DNA of 64,000 bases from positions 1,120,157 to 1,184,156 of the forward strand of contig CACVBU010000910.1 in assembly GCA_902728285.1 (NCBI GenBank). Direction: 5' to 3'. A model generated the notes under the pieces. The model saw only the letters and a program-made list of their open reading frames with translations, made no database searches and was not told the origin of the DNA. Position 1 is the first letter of the stretch. Every line of letters starts with the position of its first letter. This document shows positions 1-9,411 of the stretch, piece after piece. This DNA comes from Clytia hemisphaerica (taxonomy: Eukaryota > Cnidaria > Hydrozoa > Leptothecata > Clytiidae). The position numbers were made by a program, and so were the translations under genes.

Positions 1-921
1 GATATCATGAATGGCATCAAACATTTTCAGCTTAGGAATATTGGTGTACAAAATGCACTTCTTGTCATCTTTCAGTAGTTCTTTGTATACAGGCTTTTTC
101 ACATCTTTTGACAATTCAACAATGGACTTTTTCTCCCTCATCACAGCAAATATAATTTTTGATTTCATGTTTTTGTTTATCTTTTTAAATATGTTTGGTG
201 TAGATGGTTTGGAAGGTTTTGATGGTGGATTAGCCTCAATTTCAATAGGCTTATCAACAGTCACATTATCAATATTCATATCTATTTCTTGAGTCGATGA
301 CAAAGGTGTATTTGAAGGATTTGAAGAGTTCTTTGTTGGATCATCAGAAGTTTTTTTGGGTGGGTACTGAATAGTGAATAACTTTTTAGATGCTGTCTTT
401 GAGTTACACGAAAGTACGGGGAATGACGGGGGTAACTTTGAGGACGATGATTGTTCTGTTAAATTTGTTGTAATCGATGATGACGGTGCTGGTGGCTGAG
501 ATTGGTCCTCGAAAGCCTTACGTTTGTGTCCAGATCGACTTGTTGTTGTAGGTGTTGGTGACAAAAGAGACTCTCTCTTCTTTGAATCATAACCAAGATT
601 TTCAGTAGGCATTGGATGCTCTGGCGTTGGTCGTCCAACTTTGAAGTGTTTTGAACAGATGCGGCTGTTCATAGTTGGTATAAATTTGGAGTGTTTGGTT
701 TTTCCTTCCCTATTGAGCATAGAAATCCATCTTTGTCTCATGTCTCTATTTTTCAGCTCTGTTGGAAAGGGGAAAAGTTTAAAAAGTGGTTCACATCCAC
801 ACGACTCATGTAAAATTCCTTCTCCACTGACATCAAAGTGTTTATCACATCGTTTACCTTTCCATTGTGTTAGAGTGTATGAGCCATTGTGACAGCCAAT
901 AACGTTACAATGATAATCCAT
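1..921 (-). CDS. THAP-type zinc finger protein, 5' part (runs off left edge)
   Basis: The minus frame opens at ATG 921 and stays open for 307 codons to the window edge. The N-terminus shows a C2CH THAP finger: Cys5 and Cys10 (HCNVIGC), a LFPFP turn, a conserved Trp in MRQRWISML, then Cys89 and His92 (ICSKHF). THAP domains bind DNA sequence-specifically and occur in transcription regulators and P-element-type transposases. The spacing between the first and second Cys pairs (about 78 residues) is longer than the usual 35-50, so there is an insertion of roughly 30 residues that itself holds several Cys/His. Residues ~110-220 are Ser/Thr/Pro-rich and low complexity; the visible C-terminal part is Lys-rich. 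A splice acceptor (TTTTTCTAG on the minus strand, exon from 955) lies just upstream, so the ATG is in the second exon or later. I cannot tell host regulator from transposon-derived protein because the C-terminal half is missing. Confidence 0.8.
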   Translation of the reverse strand, partial: MDYHCNVIGCHNGSYTLTQWKGKRCDKHFDVSGEGILHESCGCEPLFKLFPFPTELKNRDMRQRWISMLNREGKTKHSKFIPTMNSRICSKHFKVGRPTPEHPMPTENLGYDSKKRESLLSPTPTTTSRSGHKRKAFEDQSQPPAPSSSITTNLTEQSSSSKLPPSFPVLSCNSKTASKKLFTIQYPPKKTSDDPTKNSSNPSNTPLSSTQEIDMNIDNVTVDKPIEIEANPPSKPSKPSTPNIFKKINKNMKSKIIFAVMREKKSIVELSKDVKKPVYKELLKDDKKCILYTNIPKLKMFDAIHDI

Positions 922-1051
922 TTTGTATGAAATATGTCTTTTTAAACTCTTGAATCTAGAAAAAGAAAGATAAAATTTAAAAGAAAACATAGCTTTCCAC
1001 CAAGAATTAAAACAAAAATATTACATTTCACACAGTGATTTTAGTTGCCGC

Positions 1052-1061
1052 CCGCCATCTT
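1052..1061 (-). promoter_or_regulatory. YY1-like AAGATGGCGG motif upstream of the THAP gene
   Basis: On the minus strand AAGATGGCGG sits about 130 bases upstream of the THAP ATG, in a locally CpG-rich patch (GCCGCCCGCC) and upstream of the 5'UTR acceptor at ~956. YY1-type motifs of this form often lie just downstream of metazoan transcription starts. The ATG inside the motif is followed after a few codons by a stop, so it is not the start codon. Function is inferred. Confidence 0.3.
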
Positions 1062-1627
1062 TTGGTTTGTTTACTTGAGATTTTCGTGCGCGTTACATGG
1101 AATCAAAACAAAGATTTAATTTGAAACCCGTGTATTCTCGTCCAAGAGTTATCCCCGTCTTTCTGATTTTTAGAAACTTTTAGCTTGATTAGTAAGTTTC
1201 ATATGAGAGATCTTGAAATTTCTTGAAATTTAAATTAAAATTTTGAATGACTAGTAGTTAATGCAATCATTGGATTTCTGAGCTTTTTAAGAAAATCGAA
1301 ACAGGTTATCCCAAAATTGGGGTAACTCAGACGGGAATTTTATACACGATACGCATCCCCTATATCATCAATGTTTAGAAAAAGGGGTTACGCGCGCTCC
1401 AGAACGCTTAAGTACGTTCCTCTGCTCTGTTTGCATAGCAAAGACATGTGAGAGTGACAAAAACAAGCCGTAAATGTCACGAATTTAAGTTGCGAAGCGA
1501 CCCAGAACCTCCTCGATTTGCAAGTTGCAAACAAAAAAATTGAATGACAAACAAACGCCGTATATTAAAGTAAGATGAAAACACTAGACACTCTCAGAGG
1601 ATCTTGAATTTAAAGGGTTGTCGCAAT

Positions 1628-2001
1628 ACACTCATTTTGTTTTATAAGCATAACGTTTATAAGCATACTGAAGCTCAAATTTCCAGAAAAATTAAGCATA
1701 TGCTAAGCATACCTTGAGGCTCAGCCAAAGAAATTTTTAGAATCATAATTTCCAAAACTCTAGAAAATAACAGAAGAAAGAATCATATTTATCATTAAAC
1801 ATTCGAAAACAATAGAATGACTTCATTTCTCGCTCAAGATTAAAGAGAGGGGAAAATGCGCGAAAAACTCACCCCCCCCCCCTTCATATTTTTTTTACCA
1901 AGCATAGGGTTAAGCATAGTCGAGGCTCAAAATTGAGCTTTACTTAAGCATAGTGAGCTTCAGCCGAAATTTACCGTATGCTTATAAAACAAAATGAGTG
2001 T
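1628..2001. mobile_element. MITE-like element with ACACTCATTTTGTTTTATAA inverted ends
   Basis: Positions 1628-1652 and 1977-2001 are near-perfect inverted repeats (ACACTCATTTTGTTTTATAA and its complement). The interior repeats TTAAGCATA and GCTTATAAGC-like words several times (1640-1720, 1900-1960). No coding capacity. Related AAGCAT-rich sequence is scattered at 31480-31830, so this looks like a multi-copy short inverted-repeat family. Confidence 0.6.
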
Positions 2002-2522
2002 AAACAGACTGTACCCTTGTAATCATAAAGGTTGGTGAGTCCAGTCAAAACACAGATTTGATCTGTAGCGTCATGCTTCACCTTAACCCTTTACTTTACA
2101 AAATGGAGAAAGTTTTACAATAAACCAAGGAAAATATCAAAATTTCTGAGAGATGAATTTTTTGGAATACTATCATGTGTAAAAATGCTGAAAAAAGGAA
2201 GAAAAGTAAATATTACTAGTCTGAATTAGGATCCTAACCTAAGAATGCTGTAAGAATATTTTAGGATGATTTTCCTAAGAAAGTTAAGAATATCCATGAT
2301 GAAATGGATTTACACCATCCCTGTAAAAAATAAATAACTCAGAAATTGCCAAAATAATTTATCCTACCAACTTAGAGGCGCGTTAAATTAGAGAAATGAT
2401 AGAACGGCGTTCCAGGAATGCCTAAAGTATTCCAAAATTCTTACGGTAATTACAACAACGACTTTGAAGAATCTTTTCCACTAATTATATTTCTCAAACT
2501 GAATTTTTCTTCTTTCCTTTAG

Positions 2523-5500
2523 GACAAGGTGAGGTCTCTTTACCGAGCTAACTTCAAAGATGGAGAAGGCTACGATTTATCGAAAAGGTAAACGATTCTT
2601 CTACTATATGGTTGTTTATTTTATTTTATACTGGGTATCGTTTTTAATTCCGTTGTTATGGCTGAAAAACCCATTTTATTTACGAAAAATTTCTTCAATA
2701 TTACTAGATCAAGTTTTGGGTTGGAAATAAAATTAACTTTAGAAACTACAATACAATGTAGCAAGTCAAAGTAGTGTCACAATTGCTTTGTAATTGAAAA
2801 AAGCGTCTTTAATAGGTATAGGGGTTTACGTAAGCTACTTTTAAAAAATGCGTAATTTTGTTGGCAATTTTGTAATATTTCAAACTTACAGGCTTTTACT
2901 AAAATCACTGTGCTTTATTTTTAAATTAATTTCACACATTAAAATTTATAGAGAATGGTCTAAGGTGCCTAAATAATATCTGGTTAAATAAACTTAGTTA
3001 CATTACATCCTTAACCGTTTTGTTGCGTTTTTTGGCCGATCTGGTACAATATGATTCACATCGAAGCAAATATTAATATTAAAAGGTTTAAGTCAAGGTT
3101 TTCAGTCAAACAGACTGAAGGGCTAGATGCTAATGAATTGAATTGACTTTTAGATTTATTCATACCACCAACCTTGAGCTGCATCTATCACGCAAGCCAT
3201 CCTCGAACAAGGAAAATTTACAGACGAGAGAGAGATAAAAGGTATTATAGAAAATTAGTTCTTTGCAACGGAAAGCTATCATGTAACTTTCAACAAACCG
3301 GTTCTTTCTATTAAAAAGGTTTAGGAGACAGTAAAATTATTTGACTAGTTTATACGAAAACAAGGATGCGGTTTTAAATTGAATTCCATACTCTCCAGAA
3401 CAAAAATTTAAATCAGATCTTCTTAATAAATAAATAAAAGGGAAGTCCCTATAAAGGAGGGGGCGTACGGGATATCGGTACATCGGTATTGGCCGTTTTT
3501 TAGATCGGTAAATCGGTATTACAGGAAAGAAATGATCGGTACTCAGTATTTCAAAATCATCTCGGTATCGGTAAAGGACCTATTTTTTTGTCGGTATTTC
3601 GGTATTTTTCGTCAACCATCGGTATGGAAAGATCATGAGCCATTGCGCCCCAAGATCAAATTATGTGAGATAAATTTTAAAATCTTGCAATTTTTTTCGC
3701 TCCCCTCGCTCGCAATGAAGTTCTTTCACAATCTACCAATACACTCTTATCGAAATGCATAAGTAAGCATTGCAGGCCTCGTTTTCAAATATTGTTGCCT
3801 AAGTAACTCAACGTCATTTGACATGTAATTATCTTTTGTAAATGTGCGTGCATTTGTTTTAAAACTGATAACTTCCTTTTTGGAATGCATTTACGTCTAC
3901 GTAAATTGAATGTTGAATAATTATTCTGCTTGCGAACGAGGCCAGCAATGCTTTCTCGAGAAGAGTGTATTTGGCGAACACAAAAATTTAAAACAAAAAA
4001 TTTAATCTTTTTTTGCTCGCTTAGCTCGCACTAGCTTCTTCGATATCTTCTTGATAAGTATCAAATTCATAGCTTTTTTAGAGTTTATGTTATTTGGTTG
4101 ACTTTCAAATATTTTCTATTTGGCCAAAGCCTCCTTTACTATTCGAATATATGAACGATATGTTCTGAGCGCTGATCTACTAAATAATCCCTCCCTCATA
4201 CGTAAATTAGTGCAAATTAAGGAACACTCAGGGGCGCCGATTTGAAAAATCATTGCTGCAATTTTGATAAGGCAAGAGGCTCAGCCAGGGGTCTGCTTGA
4301 CACGTGAATACAGTTGACGCTCTCTAAATTGACGTTCTACTCTTTGATAAGCTCCCATTTTTGATCCATTGGCGTTTTGACAGGGGGCCACGCCTCCCCA
4401 AGTTGAGCTATTTTGAACGCCAAAATCTTGAAATATTCATAAACTGTAATTGATCGCCCCCCACCAAAGAAAAAAATAATTGACCAAATAGGTCAAAGTT
4501 TTCCCAACAGAATGTGAAGGAGTTTGTAGTTTTTGTGACCTTTTTCTGGCTAACTTTGACCTTGCTTAGAGCAAAAATTTAATCTGAAAAAACTTTCTCT
4601 GAAAATTTCCCCTAAAAAAGGTCAAAATTTTTCCAATCTCGCCCCCCCCCCCCCCGAAACGAAAACTCGTGGCTACGCCTCTCCTAGACTTTACTCAATC
4701 CATCTCGATGAACAATGTCGCAAATTTTTCTTGCTCGCTTCACTCGCATTTCCTAAATGTTTCAAAAATGACCTAAATTCTAAGTTGAAATTACGGTATA
4801 CCATTTCGACCAAAAGGGGCGCCAGAATAAGCCTACAAGGGGGCACCTACTTTTGCTCACCAGCCTGTACCTACCCAACACGCTACAGTTTGTAATAGTT
4901 ATAGAGAATTTTGGATGATGAAAAATCCGACCTTTATCGTCCACACATACCAAGTACCCATTTTTGCCTAAGTACCTAAAAAATTGGGAAAAATTATCGG
5001 TATATCGGTATTACGAAGTCCCGTACGCCCCCCACTATAAAGAATGTCTCCAAGTTGTCTAAACCCTTCATTAACATAACCTTATAACACTACTAGTCTC
5101 CATAACTCTAACAAACCTGCGATTCGCCTACTTGCTTTTGTTATGGAAACTTCACTGTAACATCAATGGTTTTTTCATTAATGGTCGTTATAAAATGCTA
5201 TTTGGATATTTTTTTTCTTCAAAAATTTAGCTCAACATAGTATTGATTACATTTACATTGTACTATGATTTTCAGTTAAAAACAAAATCTATTTTTCAGC
5301 ATGCTGTCGCAGATATTATGAAACAAAAAAGAAAGAACAAAAGAAACTGCTAATGGATGATGATGAACGTGAAAAAATGGAAAAATACCAGCGTCGCTAT
5401 TCAAGAAGAGACAGGGTGAGTTGCCTGACATTCAGTATTTTGTTGGTTACAAAGAAGCAGTCTTAAAATTTGAATTTTTACGCCCAAGGAGAATTAAAAA

Positions 5501-5813
5501 GTCACTTTCTATTAAAACTTTTGTTTTTCATTGATAGCTTTACAAAAGTCGGAACAAACAAGTCAACGCATTAAAGGAGCAGATCGGGCCAGATGTCTTT
5601 CACTTGTGGACGACGACAGCATGTCCCGAGCTGATGAGCGACGAGGAGAGTGATTTGGATAACGAAGAGGTGCTCGTCCGCAGATCGCCACCTTGGAGAG
5701 ATCCAACTCTTACTAATCTTATTTGTAACCTACCAATTAAACGGGGAGGCACAAAAAAACGGAGAATTTTAGGCCAACCCAGTACTCGCTTCCCACCGGG
5801 CCACAAAAGTTAA
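2523..5813 (+). CDS. Unidentified basic/acidic gene, three 3' exons
   Basis: Coding exons read as 2523-2587, 5313-5415 and 5538-5813 (stop TAA 5811-5813), with acceptor and donor sites at each junction and matching phases (2, then 0). Exon 5313 could instead begin at 5300, but only the later AG keeps phase with the first exon. The product is Lys/Arg-rich (RYYETKKKEQKKLL, EKYQRRYSRRDR), then has an acidic segment ELMSDEESDLDNEE and a segment RRSPPWRDPTLTNLI before a basic tail. The MSDEE...SPPWR pattern resembles a C-terminal module I associate with uncharacterised cnidarian proteins; no function is known to me. A polyadenylation signal AATAAA lies at 5923-5928. Upstream exons and start codon were not found; the large intron carries a hAT-type element. 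Confidence 0.55.
3457..5034. mobile_element. Non-autonomous hAT-like element, 1.58 kb
   Basis: The ends are GAGGGGGCGTACGGGA at 3457 and TGGGGGGCGTACGGGA (complement) ending at 5034. They are flanked by identical 8-bp CTATAAAG at 3449-3456 and 5035-5042. An 8-bp target duplication and G-rich terminal repeats of this style are typical of hAT elements. Subterminal ATCGGTATATCGGTATT-like words are repeated at both ends. The interior has no transposase-like frame. It sits in the intron of the preceding gene. Confidence 0.75.
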
Positions 5814-5829
5814 CTCTCAAAAGTTTTCT

Positions 5830-6860
5830 TTCTTTTTTTTTCAATTGTATTTTTACTGTTTTTTAACTATTAAGCTTGTAACTTTTTAAACTTAAAGTTT
5901 GCAGAAATTCTATCATGAAGACAATAAATTGCAACTTTTAAATTAAAACTGCTTCTTTCCATGTTTTTTAAGTGATTTCCAGCTGTAAAAGTCGCTGAGA
6001 GATTTTATAATTTATGTATTGCCATGAAGTGCAACTTTTTTAGAACTTTTAAGTCTTTCTAAATTCTTCCTGGGTATTCCCAAATTATTTGTGATGCCTT
6101 CCATTTAATGATATCCTCGGTTATTACAAATTTCTGGAGTGATTTCAAATACACCAGCTGGAATCTTTAAACGTGTAAACATAAGAAAACTGTAGTAATC
6201 GACCATTATTCGTAAACTCTTTCGACTGTAGAACGATGAGATAATCGTATAAGTATTAATAATCGTATATTTTATCAATATAACAGCTGGAATCGTCAAT
6301 TCTGTAGTCAATAGTAAAATGTAGTAATCGACCCGTATTCGTAAAATCCATATTAACTATTAAATAAGGGCATAATCGTAAAAGTTAAACTAGCTTATTT
6401 GTTATTATAGTTATGGCATATTCGGAGATAAAAAATATGAATATGGAAAGTAAAAATATTCCGTTTTGAACTTGAAAAATTACGAAGAATTACGCAAACG
6501 CCATATTTGAAGATCATTGATTTTTTCGATTACTTCGTATAATCGCACGATGGGTTATTTTTTCTTATTTGGCACGCCCTCAAAGAGAGCAATTAATCGT
6601 TAATTGCATTCTGTAGAGAGCAATTAATCGTTAATCACACTCTCCAATGCGGCGCCAATGTTTACAAAATTGATTTTAATGATTTTTCTTACATTTTTTT
6701 TGCATCGAACGTTTTAATTGCATTCGAAATTTTTTTGTGAGAAAGAAAATCAATAAACAACAATAAAAGAAAGAGAAAAAGAGAAGAGAAAAATATAAAA
6801 CTCTCAGTGTAATTTCTGTGATTTACTTTCCTAACTGGGAAAAAGTAGTGACAGCCATTG
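5830..6860. other. Non-coding AT-rich stretch with partial direct repeats
   Basis: No gene is seen. Two imperfect direct copies of a CAGCTGGAAT...GTAGTAATCGACC...TATTCGTAAA segment lie at ~6157-6220 and ~6286-6350. Two copies of AGAGAGCAATTAATCGTTAA lie at ~6583 and ~6616. Confidence 0.5.
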
Positions 6861-6862
6861 TG

Positions 6863-7006
6863 CGATTAGCTCGTAATCACATAATAACTTGTACAATTCA
6901 AAAATTGCACTCGTGATTTTTTTGTTTCGAATTTAATAACAAAAAAATCACTCGTGCAATTATATTCGAATTGCACTCGTTATCATGTGATTACATATAC
7001 TAATCG
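6863..7006. repeat. 144-bp imperfect palindrome
   Basis: Sequence from CGATTAG at 6863 is mirrored by CTAATCG ending at 7006. The arms share TAATCACAT, AATTGCACTCGTGATTTTTT and its complement near the centre (AAAAAATCACTCGTGCAATT). This is a small fold-back/MITE-like sequence directly left of the small-gene array. Confidence 0.6.
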
Positions 7007-7240
7007 TGAACATTCGAGTCTTTTTATGTTTGAAAACAACTATATGTTTTGCAGTGTTTGATTGGTATTTTTATGCATTACTTCGTTATTCGTAACTGTT
7101 TCTTTATGTAGTGTTTTGTAATTGTACAGTTTATTTATGTCATAGTAATATATTTAATGTATGTTAGATCTTTATTTTTAACTGCAAATGGCTTATTTTT
7201 TATTTCACACGCATTTTATCAGATTTTATATATTTTACGT

Positions 7241-7329
7241 AAAAAACGAAAACGAAAGTGAAATAATTCAATGTCAAAAAAAGGCCTCTCAGTGAAAAGA
7301 GTTAGTAATTTTCATAATGGTCACGTGAC
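7241..7329 (+). promoter_or_regulatory. ISRE/IRF-like block plus CACGTG E-box upstream of A1
   Basis: AACGAAAACGAAAGTGAAA (7245-7263) matches the GAAANNGAAA pattern bound by interferon regulatory factors. It is followed by CTCTCAGTGAAAAGAG (7287-7302) and a CACGTG E-box at 7322-7327, 83 bases before the A1 ATG. The same arrangement recurs at 9064-9148. A role as promoter is inferred from recurrence and position. Confidence 0.5.
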
Positions 7330-7409
7330 CTATTTTGGAAAAATCTTCTTCTGACCATATATTTCATCTTCGTTTCTTTTTTTCTTTTATACAAAAAAAA
7401 ATTAAAAAA

Positions 7410-7577
7410 ATGAACCAAGAACAAGACCAAGAATCAGAACAAGACCATGTCACCATGTTCCTGGATGACTTAGAGGAGGTGGGGCTTGACGTGATGTCGC
7501 CTCGTAAATTTTGTATGGGGCTGTTTGTGGAGTTTTTTGTTGTGATTGTGGTTCTGCTGATTTGGTATCTTTGTTAG
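7410..7577 (+). CDS. A1: small tail-anchored membrane protein, family A (55 aa)
   Basis: ATG 7410 to TAG 7577. Residues 1-28 are Gln/Glu/Asp-rich (MNQEQDQESEQDH, then FLDDLEEVGLDV). Residues 37-54 form one hydrophobic segment (LFVEFFVVIVVLLIWYLC) that ends at the C-terminus, so a tail-anchored topology is predicted. There is no signal peptide. A Cys precedes the membrane segment and another is the last residue. The start was chosen as the first ATG in frame after the ISRE/E-box block; the frame extends upstream without another ATG. I recognise no family. The degraded sister A2 lies at 9185. Expression is not shown by the sequence. Confidence 0.5.
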   Translation: MNQEQDQESEQDHVTMFLDDLEEVGLDVMSPRKFCMGLFVEFFVVIVVLLIWYLC

Positions 7578-7650
7578 TGTCACTTTTTAGATGTTGGATG
7601 TTGGTATTTGTAGTTACCATGCAATGTAATGTACCCAGGGCCACCTAAAT

Positions 7651-7920
7651 ATGTCCGATCCTGCGGTCCTGTTTCTTCCTCCTGCTCCTTGTGTCCTTCC
7701 TCCCGTTCCTGTTGCTTTGCCTCCTGTTTCTGCTGTCGTCCTGCCTGATATTTTTCTAAATGTACCTGCTTTTCTTCCTCCTCCTATTCCTGATGTTGTT
7801 CCTGTTTTCGTTCCTGTTGTTGTTCCTGTTGATAATGTAAATAGGCAATTTCGTCCTCCTTCTTCTCCTTGTAAGTGTCCTGGTTGTCTTGGTACATTTT
7901 TAATTGTTTTACTTACTTAA
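7651..7920 (+). CDS. B1: small proline-rich protein, family B, membrane tail frameshifted
   Basis: ATG 7651, 89 codons. The body is a Pro/Val/Leu-rich run of PPVPV- and PAFLPPPIPDVVP-like units, followed by the family's conserved block QFRPPSSPCKCPGCLGTFLI. Compared with B2, a 4-bp TTAC duplication at ~7911-7918 shifts the frame and truncates the transmembrane tail after LIVLLT; the sequence for the rest of the tail survives downstream out of frame. The leader CCACCTAAATATG is shared by all three B copies. There is no separate ISRE block between A1 and B1, so B1 may be transcribed with A1. Function unknown; probably a decaying or soluble variant. Confidence 0.5.
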   Translation: MSDPAVLFLPPAPCVLPPVPVALPPVSAVVLPDIFLNVPAFLPPPIPDVVPVFVPVVVPVDNVNRQFRPPSSPCKCPGCLGTFLIVLLT

Positions 7921-8164
7921 TGTTGTGATTTTGATTAGCATTTTTTATGCATTACTTCGTTATTCGTAACTGTTTCTTTATGTAGTGTTTTGTAATTGTA
8001 CAGTTTTTATGTCATATATATAGCTAATTTTTATTATATTTAACTACAAAGGTATATTTTTGTAAATTTTGTAGAATAGAAAGAAAGAAATCAGTAAAAA
8101 TACAGACATATTGCAGTTCTTAATGCCCAGAAAACAAGCTGTCAGTGAAAAGACTTAAATTTCA

Positions 8165-8193
8165 GAGAAAACAAAAGTGAATGTGATCACGTT
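8165..8193 (+). promoter_or_regulatory. ISRE-like block with degenerate E-box upstream of C1
   Basis: GAGAAAACAAAAGTGAATGT followed by GATCACGTTA, 65 bases before the C1 ATG. Compared with the copies at 8582, 11394 and 11636, the E-box has lost its last G (CACGTT). A TCAGTGAAAAGACTT block precedes it, as in the other copies. Confidence 0.45.
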
Positions 8194-8257
8194 ATCTGTT
8201 TAATACAATATTTCTTTATTTTGCTCTATTTTTTAGATAAACAATTCAAAATAAAAA

Positions 8258-8437
8258 ATGGAAAATGCTATAGTTGTACATCTAGATTATACAGACAATA
8301 TTGTTGATGCGGCATCCTGTTGTTCCTGTTTGTGCTGTGTTTGGTGGTATGTTTTGTTGTGTTATGGTTTTTTCCTGATTGTTGAAATGTTGGTATTTGT
8401 TATTTATTTTATAGGTTATGTCTTAGACACTTTTTAA
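8258..8437 (+). CDS. C1: small Cys-rich membrane protein, family C (59 aa)
   Basis: ATG 8258 to TAA 8437, 59 residues. The N-terminus is MENAIVVHLDYTDNIVDAA, then SCCSCLCCVWW, then a long hydrophobic run to the C-terminus (FFLIVEMLVFVIYFIGYVL). It has the same plan as families A and B: a short cytosolic head, Cys next to the membrane, and a hydrophobic tail. A possible splice acceptor (CTATTTTTTAG at ~8226-8236) just upstream suggests a 5'UTR intron. The truncated paralogue C2 at 11491 starts with nearly the same residues. No known family recognised. Confidence 0.45.
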   Translation: MENAIVVHLDYTDNIVDAASCCSCLCCVWWYVLLCYGFFLIVEMLVFVIYFIGYVLDTF

Positions 8438-8581
8438 TGTAAATTTTTCAATAGTTTTGTATGTTTTGTAAATATTTATATGGGAAGAACTCCTCTAAAG
8501 TCAACTAAAATTGAGGTTTTCAAGTTTTCTATTTGTCAAAAAAAAACACGCTCTCAGCTAAAAGACTTTCTCTAAAATTTT

Positions 8582-8612
8582 GAGAAAACGAAAGTGAAAG
8601 TGATCACGTGAT
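8582..8612 (+). promoter_or_regulatory. Composite ISRE-like/E-box element upstream of B2
   Basis: GAGAAAACGAAAGTGAAAGT then GATCACGTGA: three GAAA-type half-sites in register directly abutting a palindromic TCACGTGA E-box, 95 bases before the B2 ATG. The spacing to ATG is identical for B3. This is the best-preserved copy of the shared upstream module. Confidence 0.55.
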
Positions 8613-8704
8613 TTTCTTCTAAATGTTGTATTTCTATATTATCTTTTTTATTTTACAGATAATTAAAAAAACTACATATCATGTAATGTAAATGCCACCT
8701 AAAT

Positions 8705-8914
8705 ATGTCTGATCCTGTGGTCCTGTTTCTTCCTCCTGCTCCTCGTGTCCTTCTTCCCGTTCCTGTTGTCGTTCCTGTTGATAATGTAAATGTACAGTTT
8801 CGTCCTACTTCCTCTCCTTGTAAGTCTCCTGATTGTGTTGGTACATTTTTAATTGTTTTACTTAATGTCGTGATTTTGATTGGTATTTTTTATGCATTAC
8901 TTCGTTATTCGTAA
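8705..8914 (+). CDS. B2: small proline-rich tail-anchored protein, family B (69 aa)
   Basis: ATG 8705 to TAA 8914. Layout: MSDPVVLFLPPAP head, a short Pro/Val run (much shorter than in B1 and B3), conserved VNVQFRPTSSPCKSPDCVG, then a hydrophobic C-terminal segment (TFLIVLLNVVILIGIFYALL) ending RYS. No signal peptide, so tail-anchored. The Cys-x3-5-Cys before the membrane could be lipidated or bind metal; this is inference. This is the only B copy with the complete tail and is the reference for the family. A TTTTTTATTTTACAG acceptor-like site at ~8644-8658 hints at a 5'UTR intron. Confidence 0.55.
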   Translation: MSDPVVLFLPPAPRVLLPVPVVVPVDNVNVQFRPTSSPCKSPDCVGTFLIVLLNVVILIGIFYALLRYS

Positions 8915-9063
8915 CTGTTTCTTTATGTAGTGTTTTGTAATTGTACAGTTTATTTATGTCATAGTAATATATTTAATGTATATTTAGATCTTTATTTTTA
9001 ACTGTAAATAGCTTATTTTTTATTTCACACGCATTTTTTTATCAGATTTTATATATTTTACGT

Positions 9064-9148
9064 AAAAAACGAAAACGAAAGTGAAATAATTCAATGTCAA
9101 AAAATGGCCTCTCAGTGAAAAGAGTAATTTTAATAATGGTCACGTGAC
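9064..9148 (+). promoter_or_regulatory. ISRE-like block plus E-box upstream of degraded A2
   Basis: Duplicate of the A1 upstream region: AACGAAAACGAAAGTGAAA at ~9067-9086, CTCTCAGTGAAAAGAG, and CACGTG at 9141-9146. It is retained although the downstream A2 frame has lost its ATG. Confidence 0.5.
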
Positions 9149-9184
9149 TTAATTTGGAGAAATCTTCTTCTGACCATATATTTC

Positions 9185-9323
9185 AACCAAGAATCAGAAC
9201 AAGACCATGTCATTATATTCCTGGATGACCTAGAGGAGGTGGGGCTTGACGTGATTTTGTATGGTGCTGTTTGTGGTGTTTTTTGTTGTAATGGTGGTTC
9301 TGCTGATTTGGTATCTTTGTTAG
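9185..9323 (+). pseudogene. A2: degraded copy of family A
   Basis: Aligns with A1 from its second codon (AACCAAGAATCAGAACAAGA) to the TTTGTTAG stop region. The start codon and a few upstream codons are missing. A ~14-bp deletion removes the part encoding SPRK, so the membrane segment is read in another frame. The acidic part FLDDLEEVGLDV is intact. Confidence 0.6.
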
Positions 9324-9411
9324 TGTCACTTTTTAGATGTTGGATGTTGATATTTGTAGCTATTTTTTATTATATTTAACCTCAAAGGTATATTTTTGTA
9401 AATTTTGTAGA

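Larger units (their letters stand above)
7059..7577 (+). repeat. Left copy of a tandemly duplicated segment (sister at ~8876-9330)
   Basis: 7059-7330 is almost identical to 8876-9150: both begin with the 3' end of a family B gene (ATTGGTATTTTTTATGCATT region), then an AT-rich spacer, then the ISRE-like block and E-box, then a family A reading frame. The left copy therefore carries only the tail of a lost B gene (B0), which shows the array was built by unequal tandem duplication. Confidence 0.75.

Noticed and set aside
3532-3762. 76-codon frame inside the hAT-like element as a transposase
   Set aside because: No hAT motif, and it consists largely of subterminal repeat sequence.
5600-5806. 68-codon minus-strand frame
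   Set aside because: Antisense of the last exon of the 2.5-5.8 kb gene, which has splice and phase support.
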